The translations under genes were made by a program, and so were the position numbers. A stretch of 64,000 bases of DNA from Brachionus manjavacas (Eukaryota; Rotifera; Eurotatoria; Ploima; Brachionidae): contig JAHQIY010000029.1 of NCBI GenBank assembly GCA_019054805.1, forward strand, positions 744,001 through 808,000, written 5' to 3'. Below the pieces are notes generated by a model. The model was not told the DNA's origin, did not search any database, and worked only from the letters and a program-made list of their open reading frames with translations. Positions 17,699-28,026 of this stretch are shown piece after piece. Every line of letters starts with the position of its first letter. Position 1 is the stretch's first letter.

Positions 17699-17798
17699 GC
17701 TGTGAGCTACTATAAAAGCAAGCAAATATAAACGTCATCTTTAATAAATAAAATATATTATAGAACCACTCTCTCAATCTCCTACCTCTTGGCTAACA
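17694..17798 (+). repeat. 3' LTR
   Basis: 105 bp, TGTGAGCTGTGAGCTAC...GGCTAACA, with the same TATA-like and AATAAA-type signals as the 5' LTR. An almost identical copy is at 24311-24415 in the duplicated segment. Confidence 0.87.
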
Positions 17799-17960
17799 TT
17801 TTATAAGATTTACTTTTACCGCTATTTTGAACTATTTTGAATGAATTTTCAAAAAAATTTTAAGGTTAAAAAACCGATTTTATCGAGATTGAGAATTGAT
17901 AAAATGTTTTTGGTTAGAAATTTTAAAGTATGATCTTTTTGAATTTATTTTTGAAAACAG

Positions 17961-18072
17961 TGACTTTTGGAACATGCTGTCGTTGGCCGAGGGTACTAAC
18001 ACGGACGGCAAAGTGCAGCTGCTGACCCGGCCAGGTTCCCGCATAAGTGGTTGCTGATGCTGTAGGTGACCG
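17961..18072 (+). pseudogene. GC-rich gene scrap, first part (copy 1)
   Basis: A GC-rich island in AT-rich DNA. The plus frame reads DFWNMLSLAEGTNTDGKVQL and LTRPGS, after which an alternative frame continues HKWLLML. The fragment is joined directly to AT-rich DNA at the position where the related second scrap (18919-19160) continues with more coding-like sequence. Gene identity is unknown. The antisense frame (17880-18122) is also open but looks like a shadow. Confidence 0.35.
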
Positions 18073-18240
18073 TGTTTATTTATTTTTGTATTGTTTTGTA
18101 TTGTTTTGTAAACAAATTTCAATTAATTGCTAGCAGTTCTATTCTTTTTATATTTTTTCCAAGAGAAAAAATTCTTTTTCAACCGTTTCCAATTGATTTT
18201 ATTTGCTTTAAAATTAGAAAAATAATTTATGGATTTATTT
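18072..18240 (+). repeat. internal direct repeat block (first member)
   Basis: TTATTTATTTTTGTATTG... through ATTAGAAAAATAATTTATGG recurs at 19676-19817 with a short deletion. In the first occurrence it follows the GACCGTG of the first scrap directly. In the second it follows about 735 bp of additional sequence. Confidence 0.7.
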
Positions 18241-18918
18241 TTAATCCACAAATTATAAGTTTAATTATAACCCTTATAAATATAATTATAAATATAATTA
18301 TAACCCTTAAGTCAAGGCTAACGTTGACTTAAGCAATACTTAAAAAACTCAAGTTAAAAAAAAGAGGTGTTAAACCACTAAAAACCAATTCAGCTTTGAA
18401 TAATAATTAGTTAAGGTTTTGTTTATACTATAAATTTTTTTTTTTATGCGACAAATACATTTAATCCTTAAGCAACTCTGATTTTTTTCAAGTGAAATTT
18501 TTTCTAGTTTATCATTAAATTTTGATTTTTGATGATATAAAAAAATTAATTAATACTAAAAAAAAAAGATAAAAAATTTAATGTTATGATAAACCGAAAA
18601 ATAATCTTTGGGTTAATCTAACTGGCGTCAATGTGTCTGATGGTTTATTATTAAATCATAATTTTTCATTTTTTTTAAGTTTTTTCGTACAAGCTTATAT
18701 TTTTCTTTCTTTTTTAATTTACTTGATTTTTTTGCTTAAATTAAATTAATTTAAAAGTAAGTTATTTTTCTGTCATATATTTTAAACTAAACATTCAAAA
18801 TAAAATCAATGATTTCATTTAAAATTTTAAATAATTAAGACAAAAAAAAATCCGATTCATCAATGTAATAGAAATTTAAATTTTTTAATTATCTATTAGA
18901 TATTTTTTGCATTATAAG

Positions 18919-19160
18919 TGGTTGCTGATGCTAGAGGTAACCGTGTTCGCGGACAGCTGATCGATCTCGTACAAGAAAAACGAGTGGCTCGACAATTTGC
19001 TGCGCTCGAGCGTGTGCCTCACTGAGAGCAACGAGTTCCGCGGACGGCGAGGACCGCGCCAGCTACAGCCGCTTCATGGCCCGCGGCCTGCCCGTGAAAA
19101 GTGCTACTCGTTGTTCGGATCTCAACGAGCAGACAAGCGCGCCGAACTGTTTGTTTACAA
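18919..19160 (+). pseudogene. GC-rich gene scrap, second part (copy 1)
   Basis: Begins with HKWLLMLEVTVFADS, hits TGA, then continues SISYKKNEWLDNLLRSSVCL and TESNEFRG. A frame change later gives ASYSRFMARGLPVKS. The shared block AAGTGGTTGCTGATGCT at its start also ends the first scrap, so both derive from one ancestral unit. A decaying copy of a host gene or retro-copied exon is likely; the protein was not recognised. Confidence 0.35.
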
Positions 19161-19306
19161 ATTTTAAAGTGATAAATTTTTGTCAGTAAGTAAATCTAAG
19201 CTCTAGTACAACGAGATTGTCCGATTCGTAGAGACAAAGAGAGCATAAGAGGATGGTCCAAGAGTTCAGCAATGAGTAAACTAAGTAGAAATAGGGAATT
19301 CGGAAC

Positions 19307-19483
19307 ATGGTTAGTGAAGATGCGCGTCTAGCTGAGGGAACTGTGATCACAGAGCTTTATTCAAATGGATGGCTCCAAGTTATTTGCCATAATGGGTTAT
19401 TTTACCATCACAGAATGAAATGTGACTCAAAATTTGACTTAAATTTGATGCAATTTGACTTAAACATGTCATGCAAAATCTAG
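19307..19483 (+). CDS. 58-codon ORF in duplicated segment (copy 1)
   Basis: ATG 19307 to TAG 19481-19483: MVSEDARLAEGTVITELYSN, then GWLQVICHNGLFYHHRMKCD and a repeated FDLN tail. Composition is protein-like and the frame is preserved in copy 2 (25925-26101), but the copies are too similar for that to show selection. Downstream lie more AT-rich bases and a GGTAAGT donor-like site near 19659. It may be an exon of the scrap gene; no family recognised. Confidence 0.3.
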   Translation: MVSEDARLAEGTVITELYSNGWLQVICHNGLFYHHRMKCDSKFDLNLMQFDLNMSCKI

Positions 19484-19675
19484 CCATTTCCAGGACCAAT
19501 ATGGCATATTTTCATTCAGCAAATAACATACAGACCAAAATTGGAGCTAGAATCGAATTTTTTTTTCGTCAGGAAGTTTGAGCGATGTCCGTCAAAGAAA
19601 GAAAATAAAGCAAATATTTGAAAGATTAAGTTAAATTTGAGCCGGATAGTAAAGCAGGTAAGTTTTTTTGTTCAA

Positions 19676-19817
19676 TTATTTTATTTATTTTTGTATTGTT
19701 TTGTATTGGTTTGTTAAAAAAATTTCAATTAATTGCTAGCAGCTTTATTCTTTTAACCGTTTCCAATTGATTTTATTTGCTTTAAAATTAGAAAAATAAT
19801 TTATGGATTTTTTTGAA
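19676..19817 (+). repeat. internal direct repeat block (second member)
   Basis: The second member of the block at 18072-18240. A further shared block, TCAATGTAATAGAAATTTA... to GCATTAT, occurs near 18860-18915 and 20051-20105. The segment therefore grew by an internal duplication before the 6.6-kb duplication. Confidence 0.65.
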
Positions 19818-20522
19818 ACTTAGAGAAAAAAAAAATTAAAACAATTTAACACTAGAAGCACCGAAATTTTTCAAACTTAAAAGCATCGGCGATGTCATTT
19901 TAACACATCTTCAATGCTATCTATCAATTAGTTATTTTATCGCGAGTTATTTTACCAACATCTTTTAAAATTTAAATTTTAATGTTAAACTGCACTTTTT
20001 CAAAGATTTTTACTATCAAATCGTTTTGAACTCATTCTAAGTTATTCATATCAATGTAATAGAAATTTATATTTTTTTATTATCTATTAGATATTTTGTG
20101 CATTATTTTGAGAAATTTTAATTTTTTCAAAACTAAAAATTTTGGAGAATTTTTAGATAAATTTTGTATTAATTTTGTAATTTTTTAAAATATTACACGA
20201 AATATTTAAAATACTAGAACATATAAAAATGTGAAAAATTTCTTACATTTTTTCATAATAATTTTATTCAAGAGTTGTTGTTTTCTTCTAGTAAAAGCAA
20301 GCTATGTATTTTGCAAATCTGCTCAAAAAGACTCAAAGCTTCTAAATTGAATGACACTTTTTAATTTTAAATGACTTAGATAATTAGTAAATTTTAAAAT
20401 TTTTTAAACTTTTTTTTATTTATATAAACGGTCTTGATCTTGATCAAACCACCGGTCAGCCACACATTGTTCATTATTACAAATATGAATTCAAATCTAA
20501 TTTACTTAAATCATTTGTTAAG

Positions 20523-21110
20523 TTAGTAGTAGTAGTAGTAGTATACAAGCTGAGGGAGATCGAGGATCCCGAGCAGGATCGTCAGTAGACGATCTGCTTT
20601 AACAGTTAACGTCCAGTTACCATATGCAGCTTTACTATACCCGAGAAGTTTATCAATTCGATTTTTAAATTTATTCGTGTTGGCTTTATGCTGTGCTTCT
20701 AGTTGTTATGTCTATTGTGTTCCAGTTACCCACTGTCCTGTTTGTAAAAAAGTTATATCGAACTAAACAATTTCTAATGATCTGTCTCTCAATAGCTAAC
20801 TGACCCTTTCTTGTATGACCTGCTGGACTATCAAGACCGCTTGAAGCTAGTAATTGGTTTCCATGTATTAACTCAACTTGATCATGTCCGTGGTGAATTT
20901 TATGTAGCTGAATTAGATCTCTTCGCCGCCGTCTTTTTTCGAGTGTTATCCAATAAAGAGTTTCTCTTCTGACTGCATATGGTTTCGACTTTAGTTCCGG
21001 GACAAGTTTGGAAAATTTTCTCTGAACATGCTCAAGTGTTTCAATGTCGCAACGTCGATAAGGATTCCAAGCGCCGACTGCAAACTCAAGGTGCGGCCTA
21101 ACGATTTAAG
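20523..21110 (-). mobile_element. antisense CR1/Jockey-type LINE 3' fragment (copy 1)
   Basis: The minus strand reads the conserved C-terminal tail of LINE ORF2: VRPHLEFAVGAWNPYRRCDI, ETLEHVQRKFSKLVPELKSK, then WITLEKRRRRRDLIQLHKI and GNWNTIDITTRSTA, with stop TAA at 20686-20688 (coding 20689-21102). Frame is lost upstream of VRP by one base (TACCTTAAATC), and 5' truncation lies near 21110. The 3' UTR ends in a (TAC) microsatellite (six units here), as in several CR1-group LINEs that end in short tandem repeats. Confidence 0.85.
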
Positions 21111-21141
21111 GTACTGCATATGCTTACCTTGTCTGTGATGA

Positions 21142-21402
21142 TTAGTAAGGGGACTGGCTTAGATCCTCAAAAAGTAGTGCTGTCGAAGGAGAAGGAGGTA
21201 TTGGAAGTGGCTCAAGATCTTCGAGCTCATCTTCCGACTCTTCGATCAAAGCCTTAAGCTTGCGAGGTTTGCACTGAAAGCGTCTAAAATCTAACTTAAC
21301 GACGTTGTTCACGTCGATGATTAGCTTTTCATTACTAACTTCGTAGCTTAGATGAGCTCTTGTTAAACGAGCTCGACTTTGCCTAAATTGGGAATTGTTC
21401 AT
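21142..21402 (-). CDS. 86-codon ORF at the satellite border (copy 1)
   Basis: Minus strand. The first residues (MNNSQFRQS) are satellite sequence. The rest is unlike the satellite: RARLTRAHLSYEVSNEKLII, VVKLDFRRFQCKPRKLKALI, an acidic EESEDELEDLE and a proline stretch PLPIPPSPSTALLFEDLSQS before the stop. It looks like the C-terminus of a larger protein whose 5' part was replaced by the array. Function unknown. Copy 2 at 27766-28026 differs at one residue (Asn to Lys). Confidence 0.4.
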   Translation of the reverse strand: MNNSQFRQSRARLTRAHLSYEVSNEKLIIDVNNVVKLDFRRFQCKPRKLKALIEESEDELEDLEPLPIPPSPSTALLFEDLSQSPY

Positions 21403-23970
21403 GAAACTTTGCCTTCATTAGCAATTGTTTAAGTCACTTTGCTTTAATTGGGAATTGTTCAAGAAACTTTGCTTAAATTGGGAATTGTTGATGAAACTTT
21501 GCCTTCATTGGCAATGGCACAATAAAATTTGCCAACAGTGGCAAAAGTTCAATAAAAATTGCCTTCATAGGCAATTGTTCAAGTCACTTTGCTTTAATTG
21601 GGAATTGTTCAAGAAACTTTGCTTAAATTGAGAATTGTTCATGAAACTTTGCCTTCATTGGCAATAGTTCAATAAAAATTGGCTTCATCGACAATAGTTC
21701 AAGAATCTTAGCTTCATTTGCAATGATTTAAGGAACTTTGCCTTCATTGGCAATGGTTCAAGATACTTTGCCTACATTTGCAATGGTTCAAAGCATTTTG
21801 CCTTCATTGGAAATTGTTCAAAAATCTAAGCTTCATTGGCAATGGTTTAAGGAACTTTGCCTAAATTGGCATTGGTGCAAAAAACTTTAACTACATTGGA
21901 AATGGTTCAAGATAATTTGCCTTCATTGGCAATTGTTCAAGAAACTTTGCTTAAATTGGGAATTGTTCATAAAACTTTGCCTTCATTGGCAATGGTACAA
22001 TAAATTTTGCCAACATTGGCAATAGTTTAGTTGCCTACATTGGCAATAGTTCAAGATACTTTGCCTACATTGGAAATTCTTCAAGAATCTTAGCTTCATT
22101 TGCAATGGTTTACGGAACTTTGCCAAAATTGGCATTGGTGCAAGAAACTTTAATTACATTGGGAATGGTTCAAGATACTTTGCCTACATTTGCAATGGTT
22201 CAAAGCATTTTGCCTACATTGAAAATTGTTCAAAAATCTTAGCTTCATTGGCAATGGTTTAAGGAACTTTGCCAAAATTGGCATTGGTGCAAGAAACTTT
22301 AATTACATTGGGAATGGTTCAAGATACTTTGCCTACATTTGCAATGGTTCAAAGCATTTTGCCTTCATTGGAAATTGCTCAAAAATCTAAGCTTCATGTG
22401 CAATGGTTTAAGGAACTTTGCCAAAATTGGCATTGGTGCAAGAAACTTTAATTACATTGGCAATGGTTCAAGATACTTTGCCTACATTTGCAATGGTTCA
22501 AAGCATTTTGCCTTCATTGGAAATTGTAGGAACTTTGCCTAAATTGGCATTGGTGCAAAAAACTTTAACTACATTGGAAATGGTTCAAAAATCTAAGCTT
22601 CATTGGCAATGGTTTAAGGAACTTTGCCAAAATTGGCATTGTTGCATGAAACTTTAATTACATTGGCAATGGTTCAAGATACTTTGCCTACATTTGCAAT
22701 GGTTCAAAGTATTTTGCCTTCATTGGAAATTGTTCAAAAATCTAAGCTTCATTGGCAATGGTTTTAGGATTTTTGCCTAAATTGGCATTGGTGCAAAAAA
22801 CTTTAACTACATTGGAAATGGTTCAAGATAATTTGCCTTGATTGGCAATGGTACAATTAACTTTTCCAACTTTGGAAATGGTTCAAGATACTTTCCCTAA
22901 ATTTGCAATGGTTAAAAGCATTTTGCCTACATTGGCAATCGTTCAAGAATCTTAGCTTCATTTGCAATGGTTTAAGGAACTTTGCCTACATTTGCAATGG
23001 TTCAAAGCATTTTGCCTTCATTGGAAATTGTTCAAAAATCTAAGCTTCATTGGCAATGGTTTAAGGAACTTTGCCAAAATTGGCATTGGTGCAAAAACTT
23101 TAACTACATTGGAAATGGTTCAAGATAATTTGCCTTGATTGGCAATGGTACAATTAACTTTTCCAACTTTGGAAATGGTTCAAGATACTTTCCCTAAATT
23201 TGCAATGGTTAAAAGCATTTTGCCTACATTGGCAATCGTTCAAGATTCTTAGCTTAATTGGCAATGGTTTTAGGAACTTTGCCTAAATTGGCATTGGTGC
23301 GAAAAACTTTAACTACATTGGAAATGGTTCAAGATAATTTGCCTTCATTGGCAATTGTTCAAGAAACTTTGCCTTCATTGGAAATTGTTCAAAAATCTAA
23401 GCTTCATTGGCAATGGTTTTAGGATTTTTGCCTAAATTGGCATTGGTGCAAAAAACTTTAACTACATTGGAAATGGTTCAAGATAATTTGCCTTCATTGG
23501 CAATTGTTCAAGAAACTTTGCCAAAATTGGCATTGGTGCATGAAACTTTAATTACATTGGCAATGGTTCAAGATACTTTGCCTACATTTGCAATGGTTCA
23601 AAACATTTTGCCTTCATTGGAAATTGTTCAAAAATCTAAGCTTCATAGGCAATGGTTTTAGGATTTTTGCCTAAATTGGCACTGGTGCAAAAAACTTTAA
23701 CTACATTGGAAATGGTTCAAGATAATTTGCCTTCATTGGCAATTGTTCAAGAAACTTTGCCAACATTGGCAATAGTTTAGTTGCCTACATTGGCAATAGT
23801 TCAAGATACTTTGCCTACATTGGAAATTCTTCAAGAAACTTAGCTTCATTTGCAATGGTTTACGGAACTTTGCCAACATTGGCAATGGTTCAAAGCATTT
23901 TGCCTACATTGGCAATTGTTCAAGAAACTTTGCTTAAATTGGGAATCGTTCATGAAACTTTACCAAACTT
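21371..23970 (+). repeat. 30-bp satellite array, left block
   Basis: About 86 units (length divided by 30). The core is (T)TTGCCTACATTGGCAATGG with a 10-bp TTCAAGATAC-like linker. Units are more diverged here than further right, and this block is rich in a GGCATTGGTGCAAGAAAC / TTAATTACATTGG variant pair that is rare elsewhere. It ends abruptly at ACCAAACTT next to duplicated copy 2 at 23971. Confidence 0.95.
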
Positions 23971-24315
23971 ATGGACAACGAGCGGGTAGTGGAGTGGACC
24001 ATGAGGTTCGACAACGAGCCTCTCTACTTCTCCGCGCAAAGGTATCTGGTCCTCGACAGGGAGGACGTGAGGGAATGGCTTCAGCGCGACGATACCCGAC
24101 ATCAGCAACAGCAGCCACTGGAATCCCTCACGGACCTAGTTAAGGAAGACATGGTGGGTAACCAAGGCGAGGATGGTGAAGGACAACGGCGGACCGACAA
24201 GAGCGAAAATGATCACGTTTCATGCGACTTACAACTGGGACTGTTCCAGGAGTTGGGGTACGATGAAGAGGAAGAAGAAGCCCCTAACTCTTTCACTAGC
24301 TTGGGAGGGATGTGA
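23971..24315 (+). pseudogene. 5'-truncated copy of the 3'-LTR-adjacent ORF
   Basis: 114 codons, MDNERVVEWTMRFDNEPLYF to the same stop as the ORF at 17237-17698. The first 39 codons are missing because the duplication junction cuts the ORF at an internal Met. The remaining protein is unchanged. Confidence 0.7.
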
Positions 24316-24415
24316 GCTGTGAGCTACCATAAAAGCAAGCAAATATAAACGTCATCTTTAATAAATAAAATATATTATAGAACCACTCTCTCAATCTCCT
24401 ACCTCTTGGCTAACA
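24311..24415 (+). repeat. LTR copy in duplicated segment
   Basis: TGTGAGCTGTGAGCTACCATAAAAG...GGCTAACA. One of the few differences from 17694-17798 is CCATAAAAG for CTATAAAAG in the TATA-like motif. There is no gypsy coding region upstream except the truncated ORF, so it is an LTR carried along by the duplication, not an independent solo insertion. Confidence 0.88.
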
Positions 24416-24577
24416 TTTTATAAGATTTACTTTTACCGCTATTTTGAACTATTTTGAATGAATTTTCAAAAAATTTTAAGGTTAAAAAACCGATTTTATC
24501 GAGATTGAGAATTGATAAAATGTTTTTGGTTAGAAATTTTAAAGTATGATCTTTTTGAATTTATTTTTGAAAACAGT

Positions 24578-24689
24578 GACTTTTGGAACATGCTGTCGTT
24601 GGCCGAGGGTACTAACACGGACGGCAAAGTGCAGCTGCTGACCCGGCCAGGTTCCCGCATAAGTGGTTGCTGATGCTGTAGGTGACCGT
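24578..24689 (+). pseudogene. GC-rich gene scrap, first part (copy 2)
   Basis: Duplicate of 17961-18072 with the same open segment LAEGTNTDGKVQLLTRPGS. Confidence 0.35.
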
Positions 24690-25536
24690 GTTTATTTATT
24701 TTTGTATTGTTTTGTATTGTTTTGTAAACAAATTTCAATTAATTGCTAGCAGTTCTATTCTTTTTATATTTTTTCCAAGAGAAAAAATTCTTTTTCAACC
24801 GTTTCCAATTGATTTTATTTGCTTTAAAATTAGAAAAATAATTTATGGATTTATTTTTAATCCACAAATTATAAGTTTAATTATAACCCTTATAAATATA
24901 ATTATAAATATAATTATAACCCTTAAGTCAAGGCTAACGTTGACTTAAGCAATACTAAAAAACTCAAGTTAAAAAAAAGAGGTGTTAAACCACTAAAAAC
25001 CAATTCAGCTTTGAATAATAATTAGTTAAGGTTTTGTTTATACTATAAATTTTTTTTTTTATGCGACAAATACATTTAATCCTTAAGCAACTCTGATTTT
25101 TTTCAAGTGAAATTTTTTTCTAGTTTATCATTAAATTTTGATTTTTGATGATATAAAAAAATTAATTAATACTAAAAAAAAAGATAAAAAAATTTAATGT
25201 TATGATAAACCGAAAAATAATCTTTGGGTTAATCTAACTGGCGTCAATGTGTCTGATGGTTTATTATTAAATCATAATTTTTCATTTTTTTTTTAAGTTT
25301 TTTCGTACAAGCTTATATTTTTCTTTCTTTTTTAATTTACTTGATTTTTTTGCTTAAATTAAATTAATTTAAAAGTAAGTTATTTTTCTGTCATATATTT
25401 TAAACTAAACATTCAAAATAAAATCAATGATTTCATTTAAAATTTTAAATAATTAAGACAAAAAAAAATCCGATTCATCAATGTAATAGAAATTTAAATT
25501 TTTTAATTATCTATTAGATATTTTTTGCATTATAAG

Positions 25537-25780
25537 TGGTTGCTGATGCTAGAGGTAACCGTGTTCGCGGACAGCTGATCGATCTCGTACAAGAAAAACG
25601 AGTGGCTCGACAATTTGCTGCGCTCGAGCGTGTGCCTCACTGAGAGCAACGAGTTCCGCGGACGGCGAGGACCGCGCCAGCTACAGCCGCTTCATGGCCC
25701 GCGGCCTGCCCGTGAAAAGTGCTACTCGTTGTTCGGATCTCAACGAGCAGACAAGCGCGCCGAACTGTTTGTTTACAAAT
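25537..25780 (+). pseudogene. GC-rich gene scrap, second part (copy 2)
   Basis: Duplicate of 18919-19160, with the same in-frame TGA after VTVFADS, so the break predates the duplication. Confidence 0.35.
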
Positions 25781-25924
25781 TTTAAAGTGATAAATTTTTG
25801 TCAGTAAGTAAATCTAAGCTCTAGTACAACGAGATTGTCCGATTCGTAGAGACAAAGAGAGCATAAGAGGATGGTCCAAGAGTTCAGCAATGAGTAAACT
25901 AAGTAGAAATAGGGAATTCGGAAC

Positions 25925-26101
25925 ATGGTTAGTGAAGATGCGCGTCTAGCTGAGGGAACTGTGATCACAGAGCTTTATTCAAATGGATGGCTCCAAGTTA
26001 TTTGCCATAATGGGTTATTTTACCATCACAGAATGAAATGTGACTCAAAATTTGACTTAAATTTGATGCAATTTGACTTAAACATGTCATGCAAAATCTA
26101 G
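25925..26101 (+). CDS. 58-codon ORF (copy 2)
   Basis: The same frame as 19307-19483, MVSEDARLAEGTVITELYSN to TAG. Confidence 0.3.
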   Translation: MVSEDARLAEGTVITELYSNGWLQVICHNGLFYHHRMKCDSKFDLNLMQFDLNMSCKI

Positions 26102-27139
26102 CCATTTCCAGGACCAATATGGCATATTTTCATTCAGCAAATAACATACAGACCAAAATTGGAGCTAGAATCGAATTTTTTTCGTCAGGAAGTTTGAGCG
26201 ATGTCCGTCAAAGAAAGAAAATAAAGCAAATATTTGAAAGATTAAGTTAAATTTGAGCCGGATAGTAAAGCAGGTAAGTTTTTTTGTTCAATTATTTTAT
26301 TTATTTTTGTATTGTTTTGTATTGGTTTGTTAAAAAAATTTCAATTAATTGCTAGCAGCTTTATTCTTTTAACCGTTTCCAATTGATTTTATTTGCTTTA
26401 AAATTAGAAAAATAATTTATGGATTTTTTTGAAACTTAGAGAAAAAAAAAATTAAAACAATTTAACACTAGAAGCACCGAAATTTTTCAAACTTAAAAGC
26501 ATCGGCGATGTCATTTTAACACATCTTCAATGCTATCTATCAATTAGTTATTTTATCGCGAGTTATTTTACCAACATCTTTTAAAATTTAAATTTTAATG
26601 TTAAACTGCACTTTTTCAAAGATTTTTACTATCAAATCGTTTTGAACTCATTCTAAGTTATTCATATCAATGTAATAGAAATTTATATTTTTTTATTATC
26701 TATTAGATATTTTGTGCATTATTTTGAGAAATTTTAATTTTTTCAAAACTAAAAATTTTGGAGAATTTTTAGATAAATTTTGTATTAATTTTGTAATTTT
26801 TTTAAAATATTACACGAAATATTTAAAATACTAGAACATATAAAAATGTGAAAAATTTCTTACATTTTTTCATAATAATTTTATTCAAGAGTTGTTGTTT
26901 TCTTCTAGTAAAAGCAAGCTATGTATTTTGCAAATCTGCTCAAAAAGACTCAAAGCTTCTAAATTGAATGACACTTTTTAATTTTAAATGACTTAGATAA
27001 TAAGTAAATTTTAAAATTTTTTTAAACTTTTTTTTATTTATATAAACGGTCTTGATCTTGATCAAACCACCGGTCAGCCACACATTGTTCATTATTACAA
27101 ATATGAATTCAAATCTAATTTACTTAAATCATTTGTTAA

Positions 27140-27734
27140 GTTAGTAGTAGTAGTAGTAGTAGTAGTATACAAGCTGAGGGAGATCGAGGATCCCGAGCAG
27201 GATCGTCAGTAGACGATCTGCTTTAACAGTTAACGTCCAGTTACCATATGCAGCTTTACTATACCCGAGAAGTTTATCAATTCGATTTTTAAATTTATTC
27301 GTGTTGGCTTTATGCTGTGCTTCTAGTTGTTATGTCTATTGTGTTCCAGTTACCCACTGTCCTGTTTGTAAAAAAGTTATATCGAACTAAACAATTTCTA
27401 ATGATCTGTCTCTCAATAGCTAACTGACCCTTTCTTGTATGACCTGCTGGACTATCAAGACCGCTTGAAGCTAGTAATTGGTTTCCATGTATTAACTCAA
27501 CTTGATCATGTCCGTGGTGAATTTTATGTAGCTGAATTAGATCTCTTCGCCGCCGTCTTTTTTCGAGTGTTATCCAATAAAGAGTTTCTCTTCTGACTGC
27601 ATATGGTTTCGACTTTAGTTCCGGGACAAGTTTGGAAAATTTTCTCTGAACATGCTCAAGTGTTTCAATGTCGCAACGTCGATAAGGATTCCAAGCGCCG
27701 ACTGCAAACTCAAGGTGCGGCCTAACGATTTAAG
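27140..27734 (-). mobile_element. antisense CR1/Jockey-type LINE 3' fragment (copy 2)
   Basis: Duplicate of 20523-21110, coding 27313-27726 with the stop at 27310-27312. Eight (TAC) units in the tail instead of six show that the microsatellite changed after duplication. Confidence 0.85.
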
Positions 27735-27765
27735 GTACTGCATATGCTTACCTTGTCTGTGATGA

Positions 27766-28026
27766 TTAGTAAGGGGACTGGCTTAGATCCTCAAAAAGTA
27801 GTGCTGTCGAAGGAGAAGGAGGTATTGGAAGTGGCTCAAGATCTTCGAGCTCATCTTCCGACTCTTCGATCAAAGCCTTAAGCTTGCGAGGTTTGCACTG
27901 AAAGCGTCTAAAATCTAACTTAACGACGTTGTTCACGTCGATGATTAGCTTTTCCTTACTAACTTCGTAGCTTAGATGAGCTCTAGTTAAACGAGCTCGA
28001 CTTTGCCTAAATTGGGAATTGTTCAT
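27766..28026 (-). CDS. 86-codon ORF at the satellite border (copy 2)
   Basis: Duplicate of 21142-21402, starting again inside the first satellite units. One residue differs (SKEK for SNEK). Confidence 0.4.
   Translation of the reverse strand: MNNSQFRQSRARLTRAHLSYEVSKEKLIIDVNNVVKLDFRRFQCKPRKLKALIEESEDELEDLEPLPIPPSPSTALLFEDLSQSPY

Larger units (their letters stand above)
12327..17798 (+). mobile_element. degenerate Ty3/gypsy-type LTR retrotransposon
   Basis: Two short direct LTRs (12327-12439 and 17694-17798) enclose, in order, a primer-binding-site-like TGG sequence, gag with a zinc knuckle, aspartic protease, RT, RNase H and integrase (H2C2 plus DDE), a degenerate C2H2 finger and an extra ORF. 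Integrase after RNase H defines the Ty3/gypsy order. Stops, frameshifts and internal deletions break every polyprotein region, so the copy is non-autonomous. No perfect target duplication was found: the flanks are GTTT and TTTT. The 3' part is also present in a second copy at 23971-24415. Confidence 0.9.
17354..21450 (+). repeat. segmental tandem duplication, copy 1
   Basis: From ATGGACAA at 17354 into the first satellite units near 21450, the sequence is repeated at 23971-28074 with only scattered substitutions and small indels in homopolymers and microsatellites. The offset is 6617 bp at the left end and 6624 bp at the right. The repeated period therefore comprises this 4.1-kb segment plus about 2.5 kb of satellite. 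Confidence 0.93.

Noticed and set aside
17880-18122. Minus-strand 80-codon ORF (and its copy at 24496-24738)
   Set aside because: It crosses from AT-rich DNA into the GC-rich scrap. The plus-strand reading there (AEGTNTDGKVQLLTRPGS) is more protein-like.
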